Of a stretch of DNA of 64,000 nucleotides, positions 33,101-41,346 are shown piece after piece (the stretch's first letter is position 1; the number at the start of each line of letters is the position of its first letter). Source of the stretch: JBBQVS01 sp964250805 (GTDB lineage: Bacteria; Chloroflexota; Ktedonobacteria; Ktedonobacterales; Ktedonobacteraceae); assembly GCA_964250805.1 (NCBI GenBank), contig CAXUHG010000015.1:1-64000 (forward strand), given 5' to 3'. Under the pieces are notes generated by a model. That model saw only the letters and a list, made by a program, of their open reading frames with translations, was not told where the DNA came from and did not search any database. The position numbers were made by a program, and so were the translations under genes.

Positions 33101-33798
33101 CAGTGCGCCTTCCTTTGTGTGTGAGCAGAGCCATTGCGCTCAAAGAGAATATCGTCCGAGGCAAGTTCACGTTCAAGTTGCACACGATACTGGGCTACCT
33201 CTTCCTCGTCGAGGTCGGTAGCGTCCTCTTGTATGTTACCTCTTTTTTGCACTGTATTGCTCACAAATGTTGTCGAGCTACTTGCTACAGATACACGCCA
33301 ATCGCGCAATGTAAAAAAGATGAGGACGAGTCCACCAAGTAACAACGCAATAGGGACAAGCCACGTTAGCATTGAGAACCCCCACCACTGCGGTTCCCAT
33401 ACAATCTGATTTCCGTAACGATCACTAAAAAACTGGATAATCTGCGAATCCGATTGACCTGCCTGTATCTTTTCACGGATAACGCTCCGCATCTGCTGTG
33501 CTAGCGTCGATGAAGAATCAGCAACGGACTCACCCTGGCAAATCGGGCATTTCAACTGCGAACCGATACGAGATACATGTTGGTCTAACGTCTCATGAGT
33601 CGCTGCTACAAACGCCATATACGACCACAGAGCTGCTACTATCAAGAGAATTGCAACAAGAATGAGGAACCAGGGCGCCCGCAAGGGGACGCCCCTCCCA
33701 TACGACGGAACGTTGGGAGAGACTTCGTGTATGGGAGGGGCGTCCCCTTGCGGGCGCCCTGGCTTGACACCATTTATGCCATGCAATTGCGCTTTCAA
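33100..33798 (-). CDS. ccmH: CcmH thioreductase with in-frame palindromic repeat
   Basis: 232 residues. It starts at TTG 33798 (GGAGG ahead), overlapping the ccmF stop by TTGA. Residues 11-45 come from repeat A5 (KPGRPQGDAPPIHEVSPNVP, SYGRGVPLRAPW), which leads straight into the membrane helix (FLILVAILLIVAALWSYMA). The CcmH/CycL motif is LKCPICQGESVADSSSTLAQ, followed by QQMRSVIREKIQAGQSDSQI, FFSDRYG. A second membrane helix lies at about 140-165. The L-(R/K)-C-P-x-C-Q pair keeps the apocytochrome haem-binding cysteines reduced. Confidence 0.93.
   Translation of the reverse strand: MKAQLHGINGVKPGRPQGDAPPIHEVSPNVPSYGRGVPLRAPWFLILVAILLIVAALWSYMAFVAATHETLDQHVSRIGSQLKCPICQGESVADSSSTLAQQMRSVIREKIQAGQSDSQIIQFFSDRYGNQIVWEPQWWGFSMLTWLVPIALLLGGLVLIFFTLRDWRVSVASSSTTFVSNTVQKRGNIQEDATDLDEEEVAQYRVQLERELASDDILFERNGSAHTQRKAH
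33669..33763. repeat. Palindromic repeat family A, copy 5, inside ccmH
   Basis: Arms CCAGGGCGCCCGCAAGGGGA and its perfect complement. It lies in the translated 5' end of ccmH but is read in a different frame than A3 is in ccmA; both frames are open. Confidence 0.92.
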
Positions 33799-35807
33799 GC
33801 CAGCACCTCCTTTGCAGGTGCGGGAACCGCGACACGTTGCTTCGCAACCACCTTGCGGCGTTCAGGCCACCAGCAGATAACGCCACCGAGCAACATGAGC
33901 AGACCGCCGTACCAGACAAGCGAGGTGAGCGGATTCACGTAGATGTGAATGGTCGCCTCGTCTGGTCCCTGGAAGTTTTCCAGCACTACATAAAAGTCGT
34001 TCAAGCCAATCGAGGTGATAGATATCTGGCTGGCTGGCTGATCCTGGAAACTATGATAGAAGGTGCGCCCTGGATAGATGTACTGTTGTAGCTGATTATT
34101 GCGCCAGATTTGTATCTGCGCCGTGAGAATCTCCTTGTCCGGCTCTTTGTCGTCGATATTGCCAAAGAAGACAAGACGATTGCCCGCCATCGTGACCTCT
34201 TGTCCCGATTTGAGTACGGCATCCTTCTGTGTTTGAAAGAAGTGCGAGCCGATTACACCAACGGCTAGTAGTGCTAGCCCTAGATGCACAACATAGCCAC
34301 CGTAACGCTGCCGATAGCGATTGAATAGCATGTAAAGCGCAACGATATACGGCTCACCGTGTGCATGACGCACACGCATACCACGCCAGAGTTCATAGAG
34401 AATGGCACCTCCGGTAAATGTACAGACCGAGAAGCCAATGTTGGCGGCGACATTCGTAACGCCGACGAGCGGCAAAATGATGGCACAGAGCGCGGCAAAC
34501 ACGGCTGGAACGCTTAGGTTTCGCCATAGCGAGCGCAGAGCAGTTCGTCGCCACGCTAACAAGGGACCAATACCCATCGTCAGTAGTAAGAGGACAAAGA
34601 GCGGTCCATTGACATTTTCGTAGAATGGAGGCCCTACCGTCATTGTTTGCTTTTGTAGCGCAACCGAGATGAGTGGAAAAATCGTTCCCCATAGTGTTGC
34701 AAAGGTGATACCAATGAGTAGCAGGTTATTTAGCAGAAAAACGCCTTCGCGTGAAACCACCGAGTCGAACTCTTGCTCCGGCTTGAGTCGCGGTAAACGG
34801 TACAGGAAGAGAGCCGTTGACGCCACAATTACCACAATTAGAAATACCAGAAAGTACGAACCAATCGCGGAATAGGCGAACGAATGCACAGAGCTAATGA
34901 TGCCGCTACGTACCTCGAAGGTGCCGAAGATCGACAGCGCGAACGAGGCCATTACCAGCACCAGATTCCACACTTTGAGCATGCCACGTCGCTCCTGCAC
35001 CATTGTCGAATGCAGAAACGCCGTCGCCGTCAGCCAAGGAAGCAGGGCCGCATTTTCTACAGGATCCCAGCCCCAATAGCCACCCCAACCAAGAACGTGA
35101 TAAGCCCACCATGCGCCGAGAATTAGTCCCGCCGTCTGAATTGACCATGCCGCAAGCATCCAGCGACGAATCGAGCGCAACCACTCGCTATCAAGCTTGC
35201 CCGTGATAAGCGCAGCAACTGCAAAGGCGAAGGGTAGAGCGAAACTCATGTAGCCCATCAGCAGCATGGGTGGATGAATCAACATGCCAGGGTCCATCAA
35301 CAATGGGTTGAGACCAGCACCATCCGCAGGAGCGGGACCTAAGATACGCACAAAAGGGTTCGAGACAGAGGTTAAGACGAGAAGCAGAAAGGTCTCGATA
35401 GCCATTAACGTGACAATAACGTATGGGACAAGAATCGCTGGAGCGCGGCGCGACGTGAAAATGAAAATGGCAGAGAAGACGCTCAGCATCAAGCCCCAGT
35501 ACAGCAGCGATCCCTCTTGCCCACTGTAGAATGCCGAGGTCGTGTAGTACCATGCCATCGACAGGCTAGAGTGGTCGGAGACATACTTCATACCAAAGTC
35601 ATGTGTCAAGAACGATTCAACCAGAGCGTAAGAGGCCAGAATTAAGAAGGCGGCTACCACTAGAACACTCCGCTTAGCGCTCTGTATCAACGCTTGTGAT
35701 GAAGCGGGGACGCGACGGACTGCTCCGACAATGGAGGTAATCATCGCCAGCACGGAGAAGCCTAGAGCTAAAATAAGTGCAATGACGCCTAAATCTGAAA
35801 AATGCAC
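33795..35807 (-). CDS. ccmF: Cytochrome c ligation protein CcmF
   Basis: 670 residues from GTG 35807 (AAGGA ten bases ahead); the longer frame to 35966 lies within ccmE and is rejected. About 14-15 membrane helices. The WWD haem-handling motif is WWAYHVLGWGGYWGWDPVEN, and histidines are present in the flanking loops (FLTHDFG, FLHSTMVQERRG). The C-terminal periplasmic domain is present (NRLVFFGNIDDKEPDKEI, YPGRTFYHSFQDQPASQISI). CcmF with CcmH attaches haem to apocytochrome c. Confidence 0.96.
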   Translation of the reverse strand: MHFSDLGVIALILALGFSVLAMITSIVGAVRRVPASSQALIQSAKRSVLVVAAFLILASYALVESFLTHDFGMKYVSDHSSLSMAWYYTTSAFYSGQEGSLLYWGLMLSVFSAIFIFTSRRAPAILVPYVIVTLMAIETFLLLVLTSVSNPFVRILGPAPADGAGLNPLLMDPGMLIHPPMLLMGYMSFALPFAFAVAALITGKLDSEWLRSIRRWMLAAWSIQTAGLILGAWWAYHVLGWGGYWGWDPVENAALLPWLTATAFLHSTMVQERRGMLKVWNLVLVMASFALSIFGTFEVRSGIISSVHSFAYSAIGSYFLVFLIVVIVASTALFLYRLPRLKPEQEFDSVVSREGVFLLNNLLLIGITFATLWGTIFPLISVALQKQTMTVGPPFYENVNGPLFVLLLLTMGIGPLLAWRRTALRSLWRNLSVPAVFAALCAIILPLVGVTNVAANIGFSVCTFTGGAILYELWRGMRVRHAHGEPYIVALYMLFNRYRQRYGGYVVHLGLALLAVGVIGSHFFQTQKDAVLKSGQEVTMAGNRLVFFGNIDDKEPDKEILTAQIQIWRNNQLQQYIYPGRTFYHSFQDQPASQISITSIGLNDFYVVLENFQGPDEATIHIYVNPLTSLVWYGGLLMLLGGVICWWPERRKVVAKQRVAVPAPAKEVLA

Positions 35808-35826
35808 GATGAGTATATCCTTACCA

Positions 35827-36285
35827 TTACTGCGCTGATGGAGTTGCTGATTGAAACTTCGATGGACATTTCGCCAGCAACGTATCAGCCTGAAATGTGC
35901 CTTTGCCGCTATACTTTCCCTCGACCACCACCTGAATACCGGCGCGGAAAATATCGGGCACAACACCGCTATAGCTCACGGGCAATGTCGCCTTGCCATC
36001 ATTGATTATAAACGAGATGCGCTCGTTGGCATCGTCACGCACAATCGTATTTGCCTGTACCACACCCGCGACGCGTACCGACTGTGTAGAACAGGTTGTG
36101 CATTTGTGCAGTTCGGTCACAGTCATATAATAGACAGCACTGGCCTGTGTATTGATGAAGACAAGATATAGAATGGCACCCAGCACGGCGATACCCGCGA
36201 GCAAGAAGCTCAACGGAATACGTTTTTTACGATGGGGTACATTTGAAGAAGTCTTCGCTGTAGGTGTATCTACCGCTGATTGCAC
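35827..36285 (-). CDS. ccmE: Heme chaperone CcmE, Cys-type
   Basis: 152 residues: one N-terminal membrane helix (IPLSFLLAGIAVLGAILYLV) and an OB-fold (VAGVVQANTIVRDDANERIS, FIINDGKATLPVSYSGVVPD, VVEGKYSGKGTFQADTLLAK). In classical CcmE the haem-binding site is H-x-x-x-Y, but here the matching place reads C-P-S-K-F. This is the Cys-type variant known from archaea and Desulfovibrio, except that the usual final Tyr is Phe. A second Cys pair (HKCTTCST) lies earlier. A long repeat containing an N-gap lies between it and the upstream CopD-like gene. Confidence 0.92.
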   Translation of the reverse strand: MQSAVDTPTAKTSSNVPHRKKRIPLSFLLAGIAVLGAILYLVFINTQASAVYYMTVTELHKCTTCSTQSVRVAGVVQANTIVRDDANERISFIINDGKATLPVSYSGVVPDIFRAGIQVVVEGKYSGKGTFQADTLLAKCPSKFQSATPSAQ

Positions 36286-36332
36286 AGTTGTAACCTCTCT
36301 ATCATCCGAAAATAAATATTACGATAATCTAC

Positions 36333-36481
36333 GAACAGGGAGACCGCAACGGTATCCCCCACAACAAACGGGGAGAAAAAATTTTTGGGGCGCCCAGTAG
36401 GGCTGACANNNNNNNNNNGGGCCCCCAAAACACATGGTGAAAAAAATAGTTGGGGGGGAGACCCTTGCGGTCTCCCTGTTC
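36333..36481. repeat. Inverted repeat with assembly gap
   Basis: AACAGGGAGACCGCAACGG and the partner CTTGCGGTCTCCCTGTT enclose runs of C and G, A-rich pieces (AAAAAATTTTTGGGG) and a 10-N gap (36409-36418). Interrupts the ccm operon between the CopD-like gene and ccmE. Confidence 0.85.
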
Positions 36482-36484
36482 TCT

Positions 36485-36958
36485 TCAATGTGACGCAACT
36501 GTCATAGCAAATAACTGATTGAGAACCGCACCGAGAATAAATACTAGGATACCAAGAGCGAGCATAAGCTGCGGTGCAGCCTTTGAAAGCCGCGTTGTGC
36601 GCTTGGCAAGACGTCGAATATTGCTTTGTCCAATATAGAGCGCGAGAACGAATAATCCGATAGCACCTGCTATCTTGAGTACCAGTACAATCAAATAGGG
36701 CAAACCAAGCGTTGTCTGCGTCAGTCGGTCAAATGTGAGATATGCACCCGTCAACAGCAGTACGCCAATGCAAATATTGACCATACGTTTGAACAGGTTC
36801 GCCACATTGCCCGCAACTACCGGCGTTGCCCCCCCTAGACGTAGCGCAGGAATAACGACAACCAGATACATAATGCTACCACCAACCCACGCCGTCGCCG
36901 CAAGTATATGTGCCACACGCACAATCACCAGCAGCACCGATGCCGCATCAAGCATCAC
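36485..36958 (-). CDS. CopD-like membrane protein
   Basis: 157 residues with four membrane helices: VLLVIVRVAHILAATAWVGG, MVNICIGVLLLTGAYLTF, LPYLIVLVLKIAGAIGLFVL and LMLALGILVFILGAVLNQLF. The AHILAATAWVGGSIMYLVVV segment with H and W is typical of the CopD/DUF2269-type family, in which the histidine may bind copper or haem. Its start overlaps the thioredoxin-like gene by ATGA. In the ccm context it could deliver copper to cytochrome oxidase or carry haem. Confidence 0.75.
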   Translation of the reverse strand: MMLDAASVLLVIVRVAHILAATAWVGGSIMYLVVVIPALRLGGATPVVAGNVANLFKRMVNICIGVLLLTGAYLTFDRLTQTTLGLPYLIVLVLKIAGAIGLFVLALYIGQSNIRRLAKRTTRLSKAAPQLMLALGILVFILGAVLNQLFAMTVASH

Positions 36959-37611
36959 GACGTAATCTTGCTCAAGCCACTCTTGAGACTTGCATCATCG
37001 AGCGATGTATTCCACGTTGCCCGAATCGTCCCTTGCCGATCAATAAAAAACGTCATGGGAAAGGTCGTGACACCGTAGTCGATAGCCGTGTTACCTGTGA
37101 CAGTATCAACTACGCTTGCATAAGGAACACCATATTTCTTATTGAAGGCATCGACAACACTCAAGCTCTCGCCCGCATCTACACTGATGAACTTTACGCC
37201 TTGCGCCTGCATCCTTGATACATTCTTTTGCAGGAATGGCGTCTCATCCTGACAAGGCTGACACCACGACGCCCAGAAATTGATCACAACAGGCGTACCT
37301 CTATAGTGCGAAAAGGGAACTTTCTGCGTGCCATTAGCCGATGAAAGTGTCAAGTCTGGTGCTTGCTTTCCTAGCATCGCACTATTTCCGTTGCTCGTCG
37401 ATGAAGAAGCATTATTGCTAGCCTGTTGTGATGGCGTGACAAGCAGCATTACCAGTGCAACGAGTAGACCGACATTCAGAATACCCACTACCACAAAAAT
37501 TGTGATGTTGCGCTTTCGGGACCGCTTCTTCTGCACAATTGATGGTTCGAGCGTCTGTTCTGTTGTCACCAACTCTTTCTCTTGTGACTCATCGTGTACG
37601 TTAACTTCCAT
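36955..37611 (-). CDS. TlpA/ResA-type thioredoxin, membrane-anchored
   Basis: 218 residues: a charged N-terminus, a membrane helix near 34-56 (NITIFVVVGILNVGLLVALV), a Ser/Asn-rich linker and a thioredoxin domain with WASWCQPCQDETPFLQKN. The active site is W-C-Q-P-C, and the cis-proline loop is VTTFPMTFFIDRQG. Such proteins (ResA, CcmG) reduce the CxxCH disulphide in apocytochrome c outside the membrane. It is the first gene of the ccm operon on this strand. Confidence 0.9.
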   Translation of the reverse strand: MEVNVHDESQEKELVTTEQTLEPSIVQKKRSRKRNITIFVVVGILNVGLLVALVMLLVTPSQQASNNASSSTSNGNSAMLGKQAPDLTLSSANGTQKVPFSHYRGTPVVINFWASWCQPCQDETPFLQKNVSRMQAQGVKFISVDAGESLSVVDAFNKKYGVPYASVVDTVTGNTAIDYGVTTFPMTFFIDRQGTIRATWNTSLDDASLKSGLSKITS

Positions 37612-37820
37612 AATCGTCCTTCACAACCTAGCTGGTCTTATTCATCAGACCGATTATGATGCTTTCACCTGATACACAACTTGCGGTTAAACAGAGTGAC
37701 CTTACAATAACCTAAACGAGAGAGGAGAGGGAAAGTAGCGACATTGACACTCCCTTTCTCGCTGTGATACTCTTCAATAACATTGTGATGAAGAAGACAA
37801 TTTCTTACGTATGTATTTTA

Positions 37821-37834
37821 TGGAAGCGTTCCCA
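37821..37834. promoter_or_regulatory. LacI-family operator-like palindrome
   Basis: TGGAAGCGTTCCCA, close to the 14-base TGGGAACG-TTCCA type palindrome with central CG bound by LacI/CcpA-family repressors, 108 bases ahead of the sugar-binding-protein gene. It is likely an operator for sugar control, though no LacI gene is in the window. Confidence 0.5.
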
Positions 37835-37941
37835 TACTTGAAGTCGAGTATGGTAGATAGCTTCGATAAGCGTCCAACGTAGGCAACTATGTAACATTGT
37901 ACACAACAACTGTGTACCTATCGGCCCAAAGGAGGGCTTGC

Positions 37942-39285
37942 ATGCACTTTCTTTCCTCATTCCGTTGGAAATCCCTGTCACAACTCGCGCTGCTCATCCT
38001 AACCATTACGGTTCTTGCACCACTAGCAGCTTGTGGCGGCTCCACCTCTACTGGCAACTCTGGTGGCGGCAGCAGCAGCGGTGGTCTCGTAAAACTGACC
38101 TTCGCATCTTGGGTGCCAGGAGTCGATCAAGCGGTGAACCTGTTTAACAGTTCGCATCCGAACATTAAGGTTACAGTGCAATCGGTTCCCGCCGGTAATA
38201 ATGGCACCTATGCCAAGTTCCTCACAGAGATTCAAGCGAAAAACGCGCCCGACCTCGGTCAGGTTGAGTATCAGTTTCTGCCAACCTTCGAGGGCACAGG
38301 CGGCCTGCTCGACATGTCTGCCTACAACGCTGGTTCGATAAAAGACCAGTTTGTGCCGTGGACATGGAGCCAATCAACACAGGGCAGTGCTATTTACGCC
38401 ATTCCACAGGACACAGGCCCAATGGCGATGTTCTACCGCGCTGACCTCTTCAAAAAGTACAATATAGCCGTGCCCAAGACATGGGACGACTACGCCGCCG
38501 CCGCCGCGAAACTGCACGCCGCCAACTCACAATACTACATCACCGACTTTCCACCAAAGGAAGCAGGTCAGTATATTGGCTTTGCTTGGCAGGCTGGCTC
38601 CAAATGGTTCCGCATCAATGGTCAGTCATGGGCGGTTGCTATCAATGACGCAGCCTCAAAGAAAGTTGGCGACTACTGGCAGGGTCTGCTCGACAAGAAA
38701 CTGGTTAAGACGGATCCCGACTTCTCGCAAGCATGGTACAACGACCTGCAAACAGGTGGTGCCGCTACCTGGATTTCGGCAGTCTGGGGCGCGAATACCA
38801 TCCTCTCCAACGCTCCTAAAACCTCTGGCGACTGGGCTGTTGCACCTATGCCACAATGGACAGCGGGTCAAAATGTTGCGGGCAACTGGGGTGGTTCTAC
38901 GACGGTTGTGTTCAAGAACACGCAACATCCGAAAGAGGCAACAGAGTTCGCCATGTGGCTCAACTCTAACGCCGATAGCGTGAAGAGCATGGTCTCGACG
39001 GCTCAACTCTATCCAGCCCTTTCGTCGGCATTGAGTACTCCCGCCACTGATGCCGTTAAGACATTCTACGGTGGTCAGGATATCAACACTGTCTTCAAAG
39101 ATGCATCCAACAATGTTGATATAAACTTCCAGTGGGGTCCCACAATGAACCAGGTCTTCACCGACCTTGGCGACAACTTTAGTAACGCCGTTGATGGCAA
39201 AACGACGCTCTCCGCTTCACTCGATAGCGTGCAGAACAGCACGATAGCGCAAATGAAAAAGCAAGGTTTTAGCGTCAGTTCATAA
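37942..39285 (+). CDS. Sugar ABC transporter substrate-binding lipoprotein
   Basis: 447 residues from ATG 37942 (AAAGGAGG ahead); the frame is open to 37897. A lipoprotein signal with lipobox LAAC is seen (ILTITVLAPLAACGGSTS), followed by a Gly/Ser linker. The rest is a cluster-B solute-binding protein fold for sugars: FASWVPGVDQAVNLFNSSHP, TEIQAKNAPDLGQVEYQFLP, YAIPQDTGPMAMFYRADLFK and FAMWLNSNADSVKSMVSTAQ. It is upstream of two permeases, so it forms an oligosaccharide importer. Confidence 0.94.
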   Translation: MHFLSSFRWKSLSQLALLILTITVLAPLAACGGSTSTGNSGGGSSSGGLVKLTFASWVPGVDQAVNLFNSSHPNIKVTVQSVPAGNNGTYAKFLTEIQAKNAPDLGQVEYQFLPTFEGTGGLLDMSAYNAGSIKDQFVPWTWSQSTQGSAIYAIPQDTGPMAMFYRADLFKKYNIAVPKTWDDYAAAAAKLHAANSQYYITDFPPKEAGQYIGFAWQAGSKWFRINGQSWAVAINDAASKKVGDYWQGLLDKKLVKTDPDFSQAWYNDLQTGGAATWISAVWGANTILSNAPKTSGDWAVAPMPQWTAGQNVAGNWGGSTTVVFKNTQHPKEATEFAMWLNSNADSVKSMVSTAQLYPALSSALSTPATDAVKTFYGGQDINTVFKDASNNVDINFQWGPTMNQVFTDLGDNFSNAVDGKTTLSASLDSVQNSTIAQMKKQGFSVSS

Positions 39286-39340
39286 AAAATGGAATGTTGG
39301 TTGTACCATATATGGTACAACCAACATTCCATTTTTTATG
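39281..39340. terminator. Perfect 60-base palindrome
   Basis: CATAAAAAATGG to its exact mirror CCATTTTTTATG, with centre CCATATATGG. It contains the stop codon of the binding-protein gene. It may reduce read-through from the binding-protein gene into the permeases, a known way to keep the binding protein in excess. Confidence 0.9.
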
Positions 39341-39390
39341 AACAAATTCTCTCCCATAATGGCGTTACATAATAGAGAGGAAAGGTATCT

Positions 39391-40344
39391 ATGGCTCTTG
39401 AAACGACCTCTTCACGCGTCGAATCAGTAGTCGCAAAGGGGCGACTCCGCAGAACAAACTACAGCACGCGACGCGCACTTACCCCTTATCTTTTTCTTGT
39501 TCCCTTTGGCATCTTCTTTATCATGTTCTTTATCATTCCCATCTTTTATGCAATATATCAGAGTCTTTTTCGCTCGCAGCGTAGCGGTCTCGGTCTAGGA
39601 GCACCAACCATTTCATTTAATGGCTTAGGCAACTATCACGATGTCTTCGTCGATACAAGATTCTTTGAAGGTATCGGGCGCCTCTTGCTTTTTGGCATCG
39701 TACAGGTGCCTGTAATGCTAGGATTGGCATTAGTACTGGCACTCTTGCTCGACTCCGCAGCGGTGCGCCTCAAAAGCTTTTTCCGTATCGCCTTCTTCAT
39801 TCCCTATGCAGTTCCAGGAGTTGTTGCCGCCCTTATCTGGGGTTTCCTGTATGCACCACAGTTAAGTCCCTTTGTAAAAGGTTTTGCGTCACTTGGCGTA
39901 CACATAGACCTGCTTGGGGGCAACACTATTCTCTGGTCGATGGCGAATATCGTGACATGGGAGTTCGCAGGCTATAACATGCTGATTATCTTCGCAGCCT
40001 TACAATCTATTCCAGTAGAGCTATCGGAGGCGGGTCGTCTTGATGGCTGTACAGGTATCGACATCGCACGCTACATCAAGATTCCAATGGTCGCACCCGC
40101 TCTTGTCCTGACCTGCATTCTCTCGATCATCGGGACGCTCCAGTTGTTCACCGAGCCGCAGGTGCTATCGCAGATATCGAATAGCATCACCAGCACCTAC
40201 ACGCCGAATCTGTACGCCTACTTTACAGCGTTCAACGACAACAACTACTACTACACGGCTGCCCTCTCAGTGGTGCTTGCCATCGTGACCTTTATCTTTT
40301 CGTTCGGCTTCTTGCGGCTGACACAGCGACAGTCAGGAGTATAA
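39391..40344 (+). CDS. Sugar ABC transporter permease, MalF type
   Basis: 317 residues with six membrane helices. The first is preceded by RRALTPYLFLVPFGIFFIMF. The EAA loop that docks the ATPase reads ELSEAGRLDGCTGIDIARYI (E-A-x-x-DG). It lies 106 bases after the binding protein and 3 bases before the partner permease. Confidence 0.94.
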   Translation: MALETTSSRVESVVAKGRLRRTNYSTRRALTPYLFLVPFGIFFIMFFIIPIFYAIYQSLFRSQRSGLGLGAPTISFNGLGNYHDVFVDTRFFEGIGRLLLFGIVQVPVMLGLALVLALLLDSAAVRLKSFFRIAFFIPYAVPGVVAALIWGFLYAPQLSPFVKGFASLGVHIDLLGGNTILWSMANIVTWEFAGYNMLIIFAALQSIPVELSEAGRLDGCTGIDIARYIKIPMVAPALVLTCILSIIGTLQLFTEPQVLSQISNSITSTYTPNLYAYFTAFNDNNYYYTAALSVVLAIVTFIFSFGFLRLTQRQSGV

Positions 40345-40347
40345 AAG

Positions 40348-41280
40348 ATGTCAACAACTTCGCAAACATTCGATACTTCGGGTACACGAGAAGCGGCGGC
40401 GACAAAAGTTGCGCAGCGACAACGGACGAAGCGCGTGCGCCCTTCAAACGTAATAGCGATGGGCTTTCTCTTCCTCGCTTCGATCTACTTTCTCTTGCCT
40501 GTTTACTGGATGGTGATTTCGTCCACCAAGACCTCTGGCGATCTGTTCGGAACCAATGGCCTCTGGTTCGCTAGCAACTTTAGCCTATTCGACAACTTAA
40601 ACCACGTCTTCACCTACGATAGCGGACACTATAGCCTGTGGGTTCTCAATTCGTTCATCTATGCTACATCGAGCGCGTTAATCGGCACACTCTTCTCGGC
40701 GATGGCGGGCTATGCTCTTGCGAAGTACGTGTTTCGGGGACGCAATCTCATCTTCTCGATCATTCTCGGCGCAATCCTAGTTCCTGCCCCTGCCCTGGTT
40801 CTGCCGCTCTATCTGCTTATGAGTGGCCTCAACCTGACGAATACCTACCTTGCGATCATCCTACCTAGCATCGTAAGTCCATTTGGCGTCTATCTCTCAC
40901 GTATCTATGCCCAGGCATCGGTACCGGACGCTCTATTGGATGCTGCACGCGTCGATGGTGCAAGTGAATTCCGCACCTTTTTCTCGGTTGTGGTACGTAT
41001 CATGTCGCCTGCTCTAGTGACAGTCTTCCTGTTTCAGTTCGTCGCGGTCTGGACCAACTACTTTCTGCAGTACGTCATGGTTAGTGACCCGAACCTATAT
41101 CCGGTCACGGTCGGTCTAGCAACTTGGAACAGTTCATACACCAGTGGTGGCGCACAGCAGTATGTGTACAGCATTATCGTCACAGGGTCGCTCCTCTCGG
41201 TGCTGCCTCTGATTATCGGCTTTCTGCTACTGCAACGCTACTGGCGCAACGGTTTAACATTAGGAAGTGTCGTGGGATAG
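40348..41280 (+). CDS. Sugar ABC transporter permease, MalG type
   Basis: 310 residues, six membrane helices. The N-terminal tail is basic, then FLFLASIYFLLPVYWMVISS. The EAA loop reads DALLDAARVDGASEFRTFFS, matching the family E/D-A-A-x-x-DG pattern. It works with the MalF-type permease; the ATPase must come from elsewhere (a shared MsmX-like ATPase is known for such operons). Confidence 0.94.
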   Translation: MSTTSQTFDTSGTREAAATKVAQRQRTKRVRPSNVIAMGFLFLASIYFLLPVYWMVISSTKTSGDLFGTNGLWFASNFSLFDNLNHVFTYDSGHYSLWVLNSFIYATSSALIGTLFSAMAGYALAKYVFRGRNLIFSIILGAILVPAPALVLPLYLLMSGLNLTNTYLAIILPSIVSPFGVYLSRIYAQASVPDALLDAARVDGASEFRTFFSVVVRIMSPALVTVFLFQFVAVWTNYFLQYVMVSDPNLYPVTVGLATWNSSYTSGGAQQYVYSIIVTGSLLSVLPLIIGFLLLQRYWRNGLTLGSVVG

Positions 41281-41286
41281 TAAGAC

Positions 41287-41338
41287 ATACAACATACAAC
41301 AATGACCTCCGCACGGAGGTCATTGTTGTATGTTGTAT
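41287..41338. terminator. Bidirectional terminator hairpin
   Basis: ACAACATACAACAATGACCTCCG and the complement pair almost perfectly with a short centre; placed between the permease and the Lys-rich-protein gene, which converge. Confidence 0.85.
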
Positions 41339-41346
41339 TTTTGTAA

